This document shows positions 18,988 to 27,892 of a stretch of 64,000 nt of DNA, one piece after another. The position numbers and the translations under genes were made by a program. Within the stretch, counting starts at the first letter, position 1; each line of letters begins with the position of its first letter. The notes under the pieces are model-generated. The model was given only the letters and a program-made list of their open reading frames with translations, searched no databases and had not been told where the DNA came from. Origin of the DNA: Chlamydiales bacterium (GTDB lineage: Bacteria; Chlamydiota; Chlamydiia; Chlamydiales; JACKPQ01); NCBI GenBank assembly GCA_024233435.1, contig JACKPQ010000001.1:62001-126000 (forward strand). Reading direction: 5' to 3'.

Positions 18988-19301
18988 AACTGAAGTTTTT
19001 TCAGATTTTAGTGTGTGTAGCTGCCCTTGGAGGCATGCTCTACTCCTACCTCGATACACAGAATGCTCTTGCATTGTGTCGGATGCGCTTGCCTGCGCTT
19101 GTTAAGGAAGTTGCTGTTATTAGTGAAGAAAATACACGCCTTTCTTATGATATCGAGCGTTTTGAAGATCCTAAGAATTTAATGCAGCTTGCCAAGCAAA
19201 AAACGTATCGCCATCTCAAGCAGCCATCGCAAGACTTGGTCATGTCTATTGAGCTTTCTGATCAAGAGTTACATCAGATTCGACTTGCCAAAGCTCCATG
19301 A
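18984..19301 (+). CDS. ftsL: FtsL-like division protein
   Basis: 105 residues, bitopic: short N-terminus, one membrane helix (about 5-24), then a coiled-coil-like ectodomain (ALCRMRLPALVKEVAVISEENTRLSYDIERFED). Size, topology and place between rsmH and ftsI identify FtsL, whose role is to bridge FtsB and the FtsW-FtsI synthase. Sequence alone is weak. It overlaps both neighbours by 4 nt. Confidence 0.8.
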   Translation: MKLKFFQILVCVAALGGMLYSYLDTQNALALCRMRLPALVKEVAVISEENTRLSYDIERFEDPKNLMQLAKQKTYRHLKQPSQDLVMSIELSDQELHQIRLAKAP

Positions 19302-21226
19302 ACTTACGACTAGCAGGTCTTGCAACATTTGTTTTTTCTCTTTTTTCTTTGCTCATTCTTCAGTTTTATAAAATTCAAGTCATTGAAGGAGAAAAGTGGA
19401 AAACCAAGGCTTTAGCACAACACCGTTTTGCCGTATCAATTCCAGCAAAGAGAGGTCTGTTTTTTGCAACGGTTGCTAAGAAACCCAATTGCTATAAACC
19501 TTTAGTCGTTGACATGCCCAAATACCATGTCTATATCGATCCTGACAATATTCCAGTGACGCTTAAAGGGGCTATGGCTCGGGAAGTGAATGCATATTTA
19601 AATAAGGATATGCACTTTATTTCTGAGCAGTTTAATAAAAAGAGCCGCTCTAGACGTATTGCATCCTGGGTGAGCCGCGATGAGATGGTTGAGATTGAAG
19701 GGTGGTGGAAGGGGTTTGCACGGCAAAATAAACTGGCGAGCAACGCTTTATTTTTTATTCAAGACTGGCAACGCTCTTATCCTTATGGAGCTCTGCTCGG
19801 TCAGGTGCTGCACACAGTGCGTGAAAGCAAGGAGCCCACGGGCGGACTTGAACTGACCTATAACCGTGTCCTTGAGGGTAAGAACGGAAAGCGCATGCTA
19901 ATGCGTAGCCCTCGCCATTCGCTTGAGCTCGATCAAGTCGCTCAAGAACCTCGTGATGGAGCTGATATCTACCTCACTATCGATCCAACCTGCCAAGCAA
20001 TTTGTGAGCAAGAGATTGCAAAGGCTGTCGAAAGTGTTAAGGCCAAAGGGGGATGGGCGATTATGCTCGATCCGAAGTCTGGTGAAGTGATGGCTCTTGC
20101 TCAGTACCCATTTTTTGAGCCTAAGCATTTTAATCGCTACTACAACGATCCTGAACTTATTGAGCATACTAAAGTTAAAGCCATCTCTGATTGCTTTGAG
20201 CCGGGATCGACGATGAAGCCGATCACAATAGCCATTGCGCTTCTTGCAAATGAAGAGTTGATCAAGCGCGGGGAAAAGCCCGTATTTGATCCTGAGGAAA
20301 AGATACGCTGTGATGATGGGCGCGTTCCGGGAACAAGTCATAGAATTCGCGATGTCTCAAATCACAAATTCCTCAATATGAAGCTAGCTTTGATTAAGTC
20401 CTCGAATGTTTATATGGGTAAATTAACTGAGCGGATCATCAACCGGCTCGGTGAAAAATGGTACCGTGATCAACTTGCTAATGTGTTTGGATTTGGCTCA
20501 AAGACAAATATTGAGCTTCCCTCTGAGGCTGTTGGGATGCTACCAATGCCAGGGAAGACTTATTCAGGGGGGCAACTCCAGTGGTCTAAACCTACGCCTT
20601 ACACGCTTGCTATCGGCTATAATATGCTTGCAACGAGCATGCAGATGACGCGTGCTTATGCGATCATTGCAAACGGGGGGCACGCTGTTGAGCCCACGCT
20701 GGTCAAGCGCATTTGTCAAAAAGATAAAGAGCTTTACCATATTGACGAGCGCTCCACTTTAAAGCGCAGACTGCCTCTTGCGCTCACTCATCAGCTCATC
20801 GATGCGATGAAGCTTGTGACAAAGCCTGGTGGCTCTGGCGCTCGGGCTGATGTCCGTGGATATACAGAAGCTGGAAAATCTGGGACGTCTGAAAAAATTG
20901 TCGATGGGGCCTACTCTAAAAAAGTGCACTTTGCATCCTTTTTAGGATTTGCCCCAGCGCATGACGCTCGTTTTGTTTTATTTGTCGGCATCGATGAGCC
21001 AGAGTACCGATTTATTCCAGGCTATGGAAAAACTCACTATGGAGGCAAATGCGCTGCACCAGCCTTTTGCGAAATTGCTCGCCGCACGCTTAATTATTTA
21101 GGAGTTCCTCAAGATGACCCTCATGGATATCCCTTGGGCGATCCTAGATATGACCCTGAAAAGGCAGATTCTCTAGTTGAGGTTAAGGAGCTGAAAGCTC
21201 TTTATGAATTGTGGAACCAATCATGA
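19298..21226 (+). CDS. ftsI: Penicillin-binding protein 3 (division transpeptidase)
   Basis: 642 residues. N-terminal anchor (about 7-25), a pedestal domain, then the transpeptidase domain with all three motifs: STMK with Ser at about 304, SSN within IKSSNVYMG, and KSGTSEK near 528. It crosslinks septal peptide stems. Chlamydiae lack FtsZ and use PBP2/PBP3 at a polarised or MreB-directed septum. The last 44 nt overlap the 3' end of an inserted glycosyltransferase on the other strand. Confidence 0.95.
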   Translation: MNLRLAGLATFVFSLFSLLILQFYKIQVIEGEKWKTKALAQHRFAVSIPAKRGLFFATVAKKPNCYKPLVVDMPKYHVYIDPDNIPVTLKGAMAREVNAYLNKDMHFISEQFNKKSRSRRIASWVSRDEMVEIEGWWKGFARQNKLASNALFFIQDWQRSYPYGALLGQVLHTVRESKEPTGGLELTYNRVLEGKNGKRMLMRSPRHSLELDQVAQEPRDGADIYLTIDPTCQAICEQEIAKAVESVKAKGGWAIMLDPKSGEVMALAQYPFFEPKHFNRYYNDPELIEHTKVKAISDCFEPGSTMKPITIAIALLANEELIKRGEKPVFDPEEKIRCDDGRVPGTSHRIRDVSNHKFLNMKLALIKSSNVYMGKLTERIINRLGEKWYRDQLANVFGFGSKTNIELPSEAVGMLPMPGKTYSGGQLQWSKPTPYTLAIGYNMLATSMQMTRAYAIIANGGHAVEPTLVKRICQKDKELYHIDERSTLKRRLPLALTHQLIDAMKLVTKPGGSGARADVRGYTEAGKSGTSEKIVDGAYSKKVHFASFLGFAPAHDARFVLFVGIDEPEYRFIPGYGKTHYGGKCAAPAFCEIARRTLNYLGVPQDDPHGYPLGDPRYDPEKADSLVEVKELKALYELWNQS

Positions 21227-22187
21227 TTTCGGCCAGGAGGGCAAGCTTGCCTTCTTCCCCACTGTAGTGAATGATCTTGACAAAAGGTAAATATACGTTT
21301 CGATCTTGGAAATTATGAATTTGAGTGTCAGGTGTAAGATGTCCCTGCACAATATGACAAGGAGTAAGGTGCAAGCTCTTTGCAAACGGATTTGTGTTCA
21401 TGGAAACAGGAAAGTTATTGTACATCCGGTAATTGATCGTCCACCAATCAATAAATTGCTCCGTGCTAGGGTCGCAATGCAAAACAATTCCAAAATCATC
21501 TGAGACCTCATGTTCAAAAGGTGGATGCCAAAAGTGGCGATAATTAGGATCAGAAAAGAGACGGTATTTGTTATAGCGACCGTACAGGTGCTTGATTTTT
21601 GCGTGATGGGCATCAGTATTATACTCGTTTGGAAACCAGTTTATTTCAATACTGTGCTCGTGGATAGCGCGGGATAAAATAAGATCATCAAAGTCAAAAT
21701 GTTGGGCGTTTTTTTGGATCTCGCTGATCCAAAAGTCATAGATTGTACTTGTCTTTTTTACGACATGGATGCCCCCGTTAAATTTATTGGCTTCGAAGCT
21801 GTTGCCTGACTCAGATGTATGGGCGGCTGCAAAGCCTGAGGGGTGGTCGGCGTAGGCAAACAAGTGATTGATGTTACAGCGCACGATGCAGTCGATGTCC
21901 ATCCATAGTGTCGTCTCAAATGGGGAGCGTTTCATGTGGGTGATCCGCTTTAAGCATGCGCCAGCAATGTATCTTGCGTAACGTTGCTTGCATTTCACTT
22001 TGATGCTAGGGGAAGTTGTTGCATCGATGACCATTCCAATTTTTTTTGCTTGAGCAAGCCCCCAGGGGCTTAAGCCAAAATTAAGAATTGCAACAGGCCG
22101 ATCGTTGTGGTTCTTATAGTAAGAGTGCCACCAGGAGAGCAGTTTTTCACATTTGTCATCTGCGCCAATTAAAACGCCTTCATGCAT
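21183..22187 (-). CDS. GT-A glycosyltransferase-like protein, copy 1
   Basis: 334 residues from the ATG at 22187, which aligns with the paralogue's start (MHEGVLIGA against MSEGILIGT) and has GAGGG 8 nt upstream. The DxD-type metal site WMDIDCIVRC is near residue 98. The region resembles GT8 or other sugar-nucleotide transferases that act in the cytoplasm. A family-specific tail, HNFQDRNVYLPFVKIIHYSGE, is shared with the neighbour. No signal peptide. Acceptor and sugar are unknown. With its paralogue it is inserted between ftsI and murE, facing against them. Confidence 0.7.
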   Translation of the reverse strand: MHEGVLIGADDKCEKLLSWWHSYYKNHNDRPVAILNFGLSPWGLAQAKKIGMVIDATTSPSIKVKCKQRYARYIAGACLKRITHMKRSPFETTLWMDIDCIVRCNINHLFAYADHPSGFAAAHTSESGNSFEANKFNGGIHVVKKTSTIYDFWISEIQKNAQHFDFDDLILSRAIHEHSIEINWFPNEYNTDAHHAKIKHLYGRYNKYRLFSDPNYRHFWHPPFEHEVSDDFGIVLHCDPSTEQFIDWWTINYRMYNNFPVSMNTNPFAKSLHLTPCHIVQGHLTPDTQIHNFQDRNVYLPFVKIIHYSGEEGKLALLAEIMIGSTIHKELSAP

Positions 22188-23211
22188 TTGTTTGTCCCTC
22201 ATGCATTACTTGACCGATCATAATTTCTGCTAAAAGAGCAGCTCTGCCCACTTTGCCAGTGTAGTGAACAATTTTGGCGTACGGTAAGTAGACATGTCGA
22301 TCCTGAAAATTATAGATGCGTGTTGTTGGCGTTAAATGACCTTGTACAATATGGAAGGGAGTGAGCTTTAGGCTCTTTTTAAATGGGTCTTTATTGATTG
22401 CAACAGGAAAATTGTTGTACATCCTGTAGTTTTTCATCCACCAATCAACAAGGCTTTCTGTATTTGGTTCAACGTGTAAAACAACACCAAAGTCACCAGA
22501 TACCTCATGCTCAAAAGGTGAATGATAAAAATAGCGATAGTTAGGGTCGCAGTAAAGAAGGCATTTGTTGTAGCGTCCATGCAAATGCCTGATTTTAGCA
22601 TTGGATGCATCTGTGTTGTATTCCTGCGGAAGCCAATTAATCTCAATCTTTTTCTCTCTAAGTGCTAGCGATAAAATCAAATCGTCGTAATGAAAATTTT
22701 CGGCTGCAGCTCGAGTAGCATCTACCCAGATATCAAGAACTGGAGATGACTTTTTAAAAAGGAAGACACCAGCGTTTAGCGTACCTAATTTTTGCGTATT
22801 GAGTTGCAATTTTTTTTGCCATTCAAATGCTTGTTCAGTAATTGGCGCAGCGGCAAAGCCTGAAGGGTGATGTATGTATTCAAAAAGTGGCTGAACATCA
22901 CAGCGCACCAAGCAATCGAGATCAAGCCAAAGCGTCATATCGAAGGGAGATTTCTTGAGATTTTCAAGACGTTGCAAGCAAGCCGTGGCAATATCTGATG
23001 CGTAAACGATACCACATTGAACAGAGGTTTTAGGAAGCGCTTTTGCATCGATGACTTTGCCAATAGCTGTTGCCTTTGCAAGCCCCCATGGGCTCATGCC
23101 AAAATCAAGGATGGCTACAGGCAGATCATTATGTTTTCTGTAGTGATGATGCCACCACGGCAAATAACGCTCATAGTCGGCATTCGTTCCAATTAAAATC
23201 CCCTCACTCAT
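22180..23211 (-). CDS. GT-A glycosyltransferase-like protein, copy 2
   Basis: 343 residues, paralogous to the downstream gene along its whole length (shared DYERYLPWWHHHYRKHNDLPVAIL-type N-terminus, DxD site WLDLDCLVRC, and EYNTDASNAKIRHLHGRYNK). Compared with copy 1 it carries a short extra loop (EWQKKLQLNTQKLGT) before the NAGVFLFKK segment. It overlaps copy 1 by 8 nt through an ATGCATGA junction, so the pair is one operon and probably a tandem duplication. The 29 nt before murE hold both divergent start regions. Confidence 0.72.
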   Translation of the reverse strand: MSEGILIGTNADYERYLPWWHHHYRKHNDLPVAILDFGMSPWGLAKATAIGKVIDAKALPKTSVQCGIVYASDIATACLQRLENLKKSPFDMTLWLDLDCLVRCDVQPLFEYIHHPSGFAAAPITEQAFEWQKKLQLNTQKLGTLNAGVFLFKKSSPVLDIWVDATRAAAENFHYDDLILSLALREKKIEINWLPQEYNTDASNAKIRHLHGRYNKCLLYCDPNYRYFYHSPFEHEVSGDFGVVLHVEPNTESLVDWWMKNYRMYNNFPVAINKDPFKKSLKLTPFHIVQGHLTPTTRIYNFQDRHVYLPYAKIVHYTGKVGRAALLAEIMIGQVMHEGQTNA

Positions 23212-23240
23212 AAATTTCCCTATATCATATAATCAGGATA

Positions 23241-24674
23241 ATGAAACTCAAAAAATTATTAAGAGATTTGCCCGTTCATATCAAAGGTAAAGACGTTGAA
23301 GTAAGCGGTCTTTGCTCAGATTCTAGAAAGTGCAAGCATGGGGATGTTTTCATTGCCAGGCGAGGGCAAAACTATGATGGCACCCGTTTTATCGCAGATG
23401 CACTGGCCGCTGGAGCTGTTGCCATCATTACGGATATTCTAGACCCTTTTTGCTCTGCTACTCAAGTAATAACAGCTTTAGTTGGTGAAATGGAAATTGA
23501 GCTTGCTAAGCGCTTTTTTAACAACCCAGCGAGCAAGCTATGCATGATTGGCATCACTGGAACAAATGGCAAAACCACAACAAGTTATCTTGTCCGGCAT
23601 CTATTAAAAGACTGCAGCTTAATTGGCACCATTGAAGCCATCATAGGTGAGCATCACTTTCCCTCGCTTTTAACAACTCCAGATATTATCGCATTGCAAA
23701 AAATGCTCAGCATGATGGTTGAAGAAAAATCTAAATCTTGCGTCATGGAAGTTTCATCTCACGCTTTGGAGCAGCGACGCGTCGCAGGTATCGAGTATGA
23801 TATTGCAATCTACACAAACTTGAGCCAAGACCATCTCGATTATCACAAGACCATGGAAAATTATTTCAATTCTAAAGCAAAACTTTTTAAAGGTCTTACA
23901 GCAAAGGCGAGCGCTTTAATTAACGCGGATTGTCCTTATGCCAAGCGGATTGAAACCAAGGCGAAGGTTATCACTTTTGGGATCGATACATGCGCTGATT
24001 TGCGAGCATTTGATATTGAGATGAGCGCATCTAGCATTGCTTTTACTGTTGTGCATAAAAGAGAATCTGCACGTTTTGTCTGCCCCCTAATTGGTCGCTT
24101 CAACATCTATAATTGCCTAAGTGCCATTGGAGTTGCTCTTATTAAAGGGCAGTCCTTAGAGCAGATTGCGAAAAAACTTAAGACATTTACAGCCGTTCCA
24201 GGGCGCTTAGAGCGCATTGATAATAACCGTGGATTTCACATTTTTGTTGATTTTGCGCATACAGCTGATGCCCTTGAGAACGTTTGCTCAGAGCTGAAAA
24301 GACTTTGCAAAGGGCGGTTACTGACCCTCTTTGGCTGTGGCGGCGATCGAGACGCTGACAAGCGTCCAAAAATGGGAGCTGCCGCCTCCAAACACAGCGA
24401 TTACGTGCTCATCACAAGTGATAACCCTCGCAATGAAGAACCTTTAGATATTTGCAGGGCCATTGCTGCTGGATGCAAGGTCAATTATGCCATTGAGCCC
24501 GACCGCAAAAAAGCCATAGAGAGTCTACTTGCAATGGCAAAGCCTGGGGATGTTTTGCTGATTGCTGGAAAAGGGCATGAGCGCACCCAATCCTTTGCCA
24601 ACAAGACTTATCCCTTTGACGATCGGCAAACCGTAAAAACTCATCTTGCACAAACCCCCACAATTCCGGTATAA
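23241..24674 (+). CDS. murE: UDP-MurNAc-tripeptide synthetase (mDAP-adding)
   Basis: 477 residues, Mur ligase family: N-terminal UMAG-binding domain, ATP site GITGTNGKTTTSYL near 109-122, central motif MEVSSHALEQRRV, and the C-terminal domain with TSDNPRNEEPLDI. The DNPR box is the marker for meso-diaminopimelate specificity. It adds the third stem residue of peptidoglycan. It is followed at once by the amidase (stop and start abut), as in CT269-CT268. Confidence 0.96.
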   Translation: MKLKKLLRDLPVHIKGKDVEVSGLCSDSRKCKHGDVFIARRGQNYDGTRFIADALAAGAVAIITDILDPFCSATQVITALVGEMEIELAKRFFNNPASKLCMIGITGTNGKTTTSYLVRHLLKDCSLIGTIEAIIGEHHFPSLLTTPDIIALQKMLSMMVEEKSKSCVMEVSSHALEQRRVAGIEYDIAIYTNLSQDHLDYHKTMENYFNSKAKLFKGLTAKASALINADCPYAKRIETKAKVITFGIDTCADLRAFDIEMSASSIAFTVVHKRESARFVCPLIGRFNIYNCLSAIGVALIKGQSLEQIAKKLKTFTAVPGRLERIDNNRGFHIFVDFAHTADALENVCSELKRLCKGRLLTLFGCGGDRDADKRPKMGAAASKHSDYVLITSDNPRNEEPLDICRAIAAGCKVNYAIEPDRKKAIESLLAMAKPGDVLLIAGKGHERTQSFANKTYPFDDRQTVKTHLAQTPTIPV

Positions 24675-25361
24675 ATGGGCACAATGAATCGTTTTCTACT
24701 CATCTTCCTGCCGCTGGCTCTCTTCCTTACAGGGTGCGCTACATCATCGAAAAGCGCATCTGATGTAGCGATGGAGTCTCATGGTTTTTTTGGACCCTGG
24801 GGAGATAAACATATGCCTTTAGTTGTGCTCGACGCAGGGCACGGGGGATTTGATCTTGGAGCTTGCCACCATTCCACAGAGGAAAAAGACCTAGCTCTTT
24901 CAACTACGCTCATTCTCAAGCGCTTTTTAAATGAGAAAGGCTATCGCGTCGTCCTCACGCGCAATCGAGACGTTTTTATCCCTTTGAAAGAGCGCGCACA
25001 AATGGCAAACGAATCAAAAAGTCGCGTATTTGTAAGCATTCACTACAATGCAGCGCAGAGTAAACAGGCCAAAGGAATCGAAGTCTATTACTTCAATAAA
25101 GGTGAGAAGCTGCGTATTGAGTCGTCAAAAAAGCTTGCAACCGATGTGCTTTCCAAAATGCTTCATCACACAAAAGCACCATCGCGTGGTGTTAAGCACG
25201 GAAACTTTCTTGTGATCCGTGAGACAAAGATGCCAGCCATTCTTATCGAAGGGGGGTTTATTACCCACCCCGATGAGGTTAAGGCTTTAAATAGTCGCGA
25301 GTATCGCGAAGAACTTGCCCAAGCCATCGCCGAAGGTGTTGATCACTACTTCAAATCTTAG
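24675..25361 (+). CDS. amiA: N-acetylmuramoyl-L-alanine amidase, lipoprotein
   Basis: 228 residues. Lipobox LALFLTGCATSS (lipidated Cys near 21), then an Amidase_3 domain with the zinc site VVLDAGHGGFDLGA, the internal VSIHYNAA motif and the catalytic-Glu segment ILIEGGFITHPDEV. It cleaves the bond between MurNAc and the peptide stem during division. Chlamydial AmiA is reported also to have penicillin-sensitive carboxypeptidase activity; I did not identify the residues for that here. Translationally adjacent to murE. Confidence 0.93.
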   Translation: MGTMNRFLLIFLPLALFLTGCATSSKSASDVAMESHGFFGPWGDKHMPLVVLDAGHGGFDLGACHHSTEEKDLALSTTLILKRFLNEKGYRVVLTRNRDVFIPLKERAQMANESKSRVFVSIHYNAAQSKQAKGIEVYYFNKGEKLRIESSKKLATDVLSKMLHHTKAPSRGVKHGNFLVIRETKMPAILIEGGFITHPDEVKALNSREYREELAQAIAEGVDHYFKS

Positions 25362-25390
25362 TTTTAGCTCGATATTGAGCTTGTAATAAG

Positions 25391-25464
25391 TGCCCTCGGC
25401 GCGATTCGAACGCGCGGCCTACAGCTTAGGAGGCTGTCGCTCTATCCAACTGAGCTACGAGAGC
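25391..25464 (-). tRNA. tRNA-Arg (anticodon CCT)
   Basis: The reverse complement folds as a cloverleaf: acceptor GCTCTCG with CGAGGGC, D-arm TAGCTCAGTTGGATAGAG, anticodon loop CTCCTAA (anticodon CCT, reads AGG), and T-loop GTTCGAATC. Discriminator A; CCA is not encoded. Its 5' end overlaps the stop region of the upstream BPL_N-like gene by 10 nt. It stands at the junction of two synteny blocks. Confidence 0.95.
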
Positions 25465-26168
25465 AAAGATCGAAAAAGCGCTAGCCGCCCTTCGTCATCC
25501 ATCTTAAGCTTTCTATTGATTGGTTTCAAGTCTGGGTGGGGCATATCAATAGGATCGTACTCAATGTGGAGTGCAGAAAGAATCGCTTTCCCTTTTCCAA
25601 CTTGGCACTCGATAATAGCAGCATTCTGACCTTGATCGTCATAGGTTGCAATGACTTTGGTATTGGGATAGGTAGAGGCGTTTAAAAAACTACCGCCCCC
25701 GTTGTAATAGAGACTGAGGGGCTTATGACCCTTACAATAGACAGTGACGGCTTTTACGCCATTTAAAGATTGGTAGTCAAAGGGGGGGATATGTGGACCG
25801 CGTGCGATGCCTGAAAAGAATTTAAGCTCTCGTTTTTCATGCACCGCAATGCTTGTACCAAGAGCAAATTGCACTTCATCACTTAAATAGTAGGAGCCAG
25901 CGCAAATCCCTAATACTATTTTTCCGCTTTCGATAAAGGTGCGGATATTCTCATTACCTTTGCCATTCAAAGAGTTCTTGTAGGGGATGTCTGCCCCACC
26001 AGGAAAAATCAGTAAATCTGTGAAAGTCAATCCGTTTTTTTGCAAAATGCTTTTTGCTGTTATACGCGTGACTTGTGCATCTGGCCAAAGCTTTTGACAG
26101 GTATGTAGAGTATGGCAAAGCAGGTGCTGTGAAACCCCGCTTCCATTGTAAATTGAGATTTGGTGCAT
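25455..26168 (-). CDS. BPL_N-type glutamine-amidotransferase-like protein
   Basis: 237 residues with a class I GATase-like fold: FPGGADIPY near 57, nucleophile elbow GICAGSYYL with Cys near 88, and a distal GKGKAILSALHIEYDP where the His would sit. Matches the domain found at the N-terminus of yeast biotin-protein ligase, here standing alone. Next to bioY, so a role in biotin handling is plausible but unproven. The gene's end runs 10 nt into tRNA-Arg. Confidence 0.75.
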   Translation of the reverse strand: MHQISIYNGSGVSQHLLCHTLHTCQKLWPDAQVTRITAKSILQKNGLTFTDLLIFPGGADIPYKNSLNGKGNENIRTFIESGKIVLGICAGSYYLSDEVQFALGTSIAVHEKRELKFFSGIARGPHIPPFDYQSLNGVKAVTVYCKGHKPLSLYYNGGGSFLNASTYPNTKVIATYDDQGQNAAIIECQVGKGKAILSALHIEYDPIDMPHPDLKPINRKLKMDDEGRLALFRSLLS

Positions 26169-26439
26169 AGCGATTCCATATTATTAATGTAACGAGTGCA
26201 ATTGCAACAATGACAATAGGAGTCCAATATAATTTAGTATATAGCTGACCCTCGATCTCGTTCCAGTTTTGAATTCTTGAGAGCTGAATGTCACGGGGAG
26301 TTTGATAAAATGTTCGATAACAATCTGGCATTTCGTTAAAAATGCGCTGTTGGATTTGCTCCACGCTCATCGAAAGATCAATGTCAATGTCTATCCGCTG
26401 TTGCATCTTCATGGATTCATGTACATAGGTGATTTTCAT
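25954..26439 (-). CDS. Small single-helix membrane protein overlapping its neighbour
   Basis: 161 residues from an ATG that overlaps the bioY stop (ATGA), the usual sign of coupled translation. Residues 1-65 are polar (MKITYVHESMKMQQ, QRIFNEMPDCYRTF). A membrane helix YWTPIVIVAIALVTLIIW follows, then a tail whose coding lies inside the first 215 nt of the BPL_N-like gene in another frame. The tail looks like frame-shifted sequence, so the functional part is probably the first 90 or so residues. No family recognised. Confidence 0.5.
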   Translation of the reverse strand: MKITYVHESMKMQQRIDIDIDLSMSVEQIQQRIFNEMPDCYRTFYQTPRDIQLSRIQNWNEIEGQLYTKLYWTPIVIVAIALVTLIIWNRYAPNLNLQWKRGFTAPALPYSTYLSKALARCTSHAYNSKKHFAKKRIDFHRFTDFSWWGRHPLQELFEWQR

Positions 26440-26957
26440 TTGTGTGTCCTTGTGTAAATCCAGTAGACTACTAATGCTTTTGCAAATTCTATCCCAAGAA
26501 AGGGGGTAAATCCCAGGCTTATTGCTTTGCTTGTGAACTGCGCTAGCCACAGCGTGCCGATGGCAAGTATTAGCCAAGCAGATGCAGTGTAAGCTGCAAT
26601 TTTTAGCTCATGGGACCAGTCTGTTTTGGTGATGTAGCCAATGGATGCTGCTAAACAAGGAAAGCCTAAAAAGTAACCTCCAGTTGGTCCCAAAAGCAAA
26701 TGAGCTCCTGCTGCGGTGCCAGGAAACACTGGAAGGTATGCGGCTCCTTCGAGCAAATAAATCACCACAGCAAGAGCGCCGCTTTTAGGGCCAAGTAGCG
26801 CTCCGATTAACATGATTGCAAAAGTTTGACCGGTGATTGGGACAGGTCCAATGGGGATGGCTATTTGAGAGCATATCCCAATAAATCCTGCAGCTAAGAG
26901 CATAAAGCAAGTATTTGCTAACGGCTGGGCGTCTTTGGTGATTGTTTTTGTGATCAT
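26436..26957 (-). CDS. bioY: Biotin transporter BioY
   Basis: 173 residues, six membrane helices, the S-component of an ECF-type biotin importer. Family hallmarks: IPIGPVPITGQTFAIMLIGALLGPKSGALAV and the PVFPGTAAGAHLLLGPTGGYFLGF segment. The ATG at 26957 is chosen because GGAGG stands 8 nt upstream; a longer frame reaching 27128 has no homology. BioY can work alone or with an energising module, none of which is visible here. First gene of bioY-membrane protein-BPL_N. Confidence 0.93.
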   Translation of the reverse strand: MITKTITKDAQPLANTCFMLLAAGFIGICSQIAIPIGPVPITGQTFAIMLIGALLGPKSGALAVVIYLLEGAAYLPVFPGTAAGAHLLLGPTGGYFLGFPCLAASIGYITKTDWSHELKIAAYTASAWLILAIGTLWLAQFTSKAISLGFTPFLGIEFAKALVVYWIYTRTHK

Positions 26958-27032
26958 ATTCGATACCTCCAAAACAGAATTGTAGACGTGATTGAACTTT
27001 CTGTCCTGTGTGGAAAAGCACAAATCCACACT

Positions 27033-27098
27033 AATTTGAGGTTTGATTGCCTCAATATCAACAGCTGTGTTAGAATTTTTACAACTCCAATTTGAGGT
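27033..27098. promoter_or_regulatory. Three TTGAGG half-sites between bioY and a winged-helix gene
   Basis: TTGAGG at 27036-27041 faces its inverse CCTCAA at 27050-27055. The 10-mer AATTTGAGGT (27033-27042) recurs directly at 27089-27098, where it forms the ribosome site of the regulator starting at 27106. Placement between divergent genes suggests an operator, possibly for the winged-helix protein. Confidence 0.45.
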
Positions 27099-27105
27099 GA
27101 ATATT

Positions 27106-27867
27106 TTGCTAAAAGTCCTCTTCAGCAATCGAAATATTGAACGTGTATTGCTTTTTTTACTCGTGAATGAAAAGTGCTATGGGACTCAGCTGCAGACTTT
27201 GTTAGATATTCCTCTGGCCCCTGTGCAGAGAGCTCTAGCGCACCTTGAAAAAAACGGAGTTATCGTTGTGAGGCGCGAAGGAAAGATGCATATCTACCGG
27301 ATGAATCCTGCCTGGCCGCTTCGCTCTGAGTTAGAGGCATTGGTCAAAAAAGCCTATTTGATCCTTCCCCCAGATGAGAAAAAACAGTACTGCTTTGTTC
27401 AAAAGACTCCAACAGATTGTAGATATCACCTGCAGGCATTTTGGAAGCGCCTTCTAAAAGTAGAGCGGTTGAATCTGCTTTCAAAATCTCAGCACATGCG
27501 GATGCAAGTGGGTAAAGCTGAAATCACATCTGAGCTTGTGAACTCAAACGTTTTGGTTTTTAACGAGAAGGGATATTGGTATGTAGACCAAGACCCGAGT
27601 ATCTCTTTTTCAAGTGCTTTTCGTTGGACGTTAAATGCAAAATCGAACCTCATTACGTTAGAGCATTTGAGGCAGGGACCAAACTACCCGGTATTTCTCT
27701 TTAACTTAACAGCGAGCAGGCCTGATCAATTGGTTTCAATAGACGCCCACCTATGTGGGGAGGACACTTATTTAGGTTACATCACATGGGATCAAAGTCA
27801 AATTACCTTTCATTGGCGCATCATTGGACCTCAGAAAAACGATGAGTTGATCTACAACTACACTTGA
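27106..27867 (+). CDS. Winged-helix regulator with C-terminal domain of DUF6314 type
   Basis: 253 residues from a TTG preceded by GAGGTGA at 6 nt. Residues about 10-75 form an ArsR-like winged helix (VLLFLLVNEKCYGTQLQTLL, recognition helix PLAPVQRALAHLEKNGVI, wing VVRREGKMHIYRMNP). The C-terminal half (about 115-253) is beta-rich (FSSAFRWTLNAKSNLITLEHLRQG, ITFHWRIIGPQKNDELIYNY) and resembles DUF6314. Divergent from bioY, with shared half-sites. Ligand unknown. Confidence 0.6.
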   Translation: MLKVLFSNRNIERVLLFLLVNEKCYGTQLQTLLDIPLAPVQRALAHLEKNGVIVVRREGKMHIYRMNPAWPLRSELEALVKKAYLILPPDEKKQYCFVQKTPTDCRYHLQAFWKRLLKVERLNLLSKSQHMRMQVGKAEITSELVNSNVLVFNEKGYWYVDQDPSISFSSAFRWTLNAKSNLITLEHLRQGPNYPVFLFNLTASRPDQLVSIDAHLCGEDTYLGYITWDQSQITFHWRIIGPQKNDELIYNYT

Positions 27868-27892
27868 CGTTAGACTCCATATTCTCTATATC
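27864..27892 (+). promoter_or_regulatory. Promoter of gnd
   Basis: TTGACG (27864-27869), 17-bp spacer, TATATC (27887-27892), about 24 nt before the gnd ATG, with GGGGAG as ribosome site at 27903. The -35 box overlaps the stop codon of the regulator gene. Confidence 0.5.

Noticed and set aside
26958..27128. N-terminal extension of bioY
   Set aside because: The ATG at 26957 has GGAGG at the right distance; the extension has no homology and covers the intergenic half-sites.
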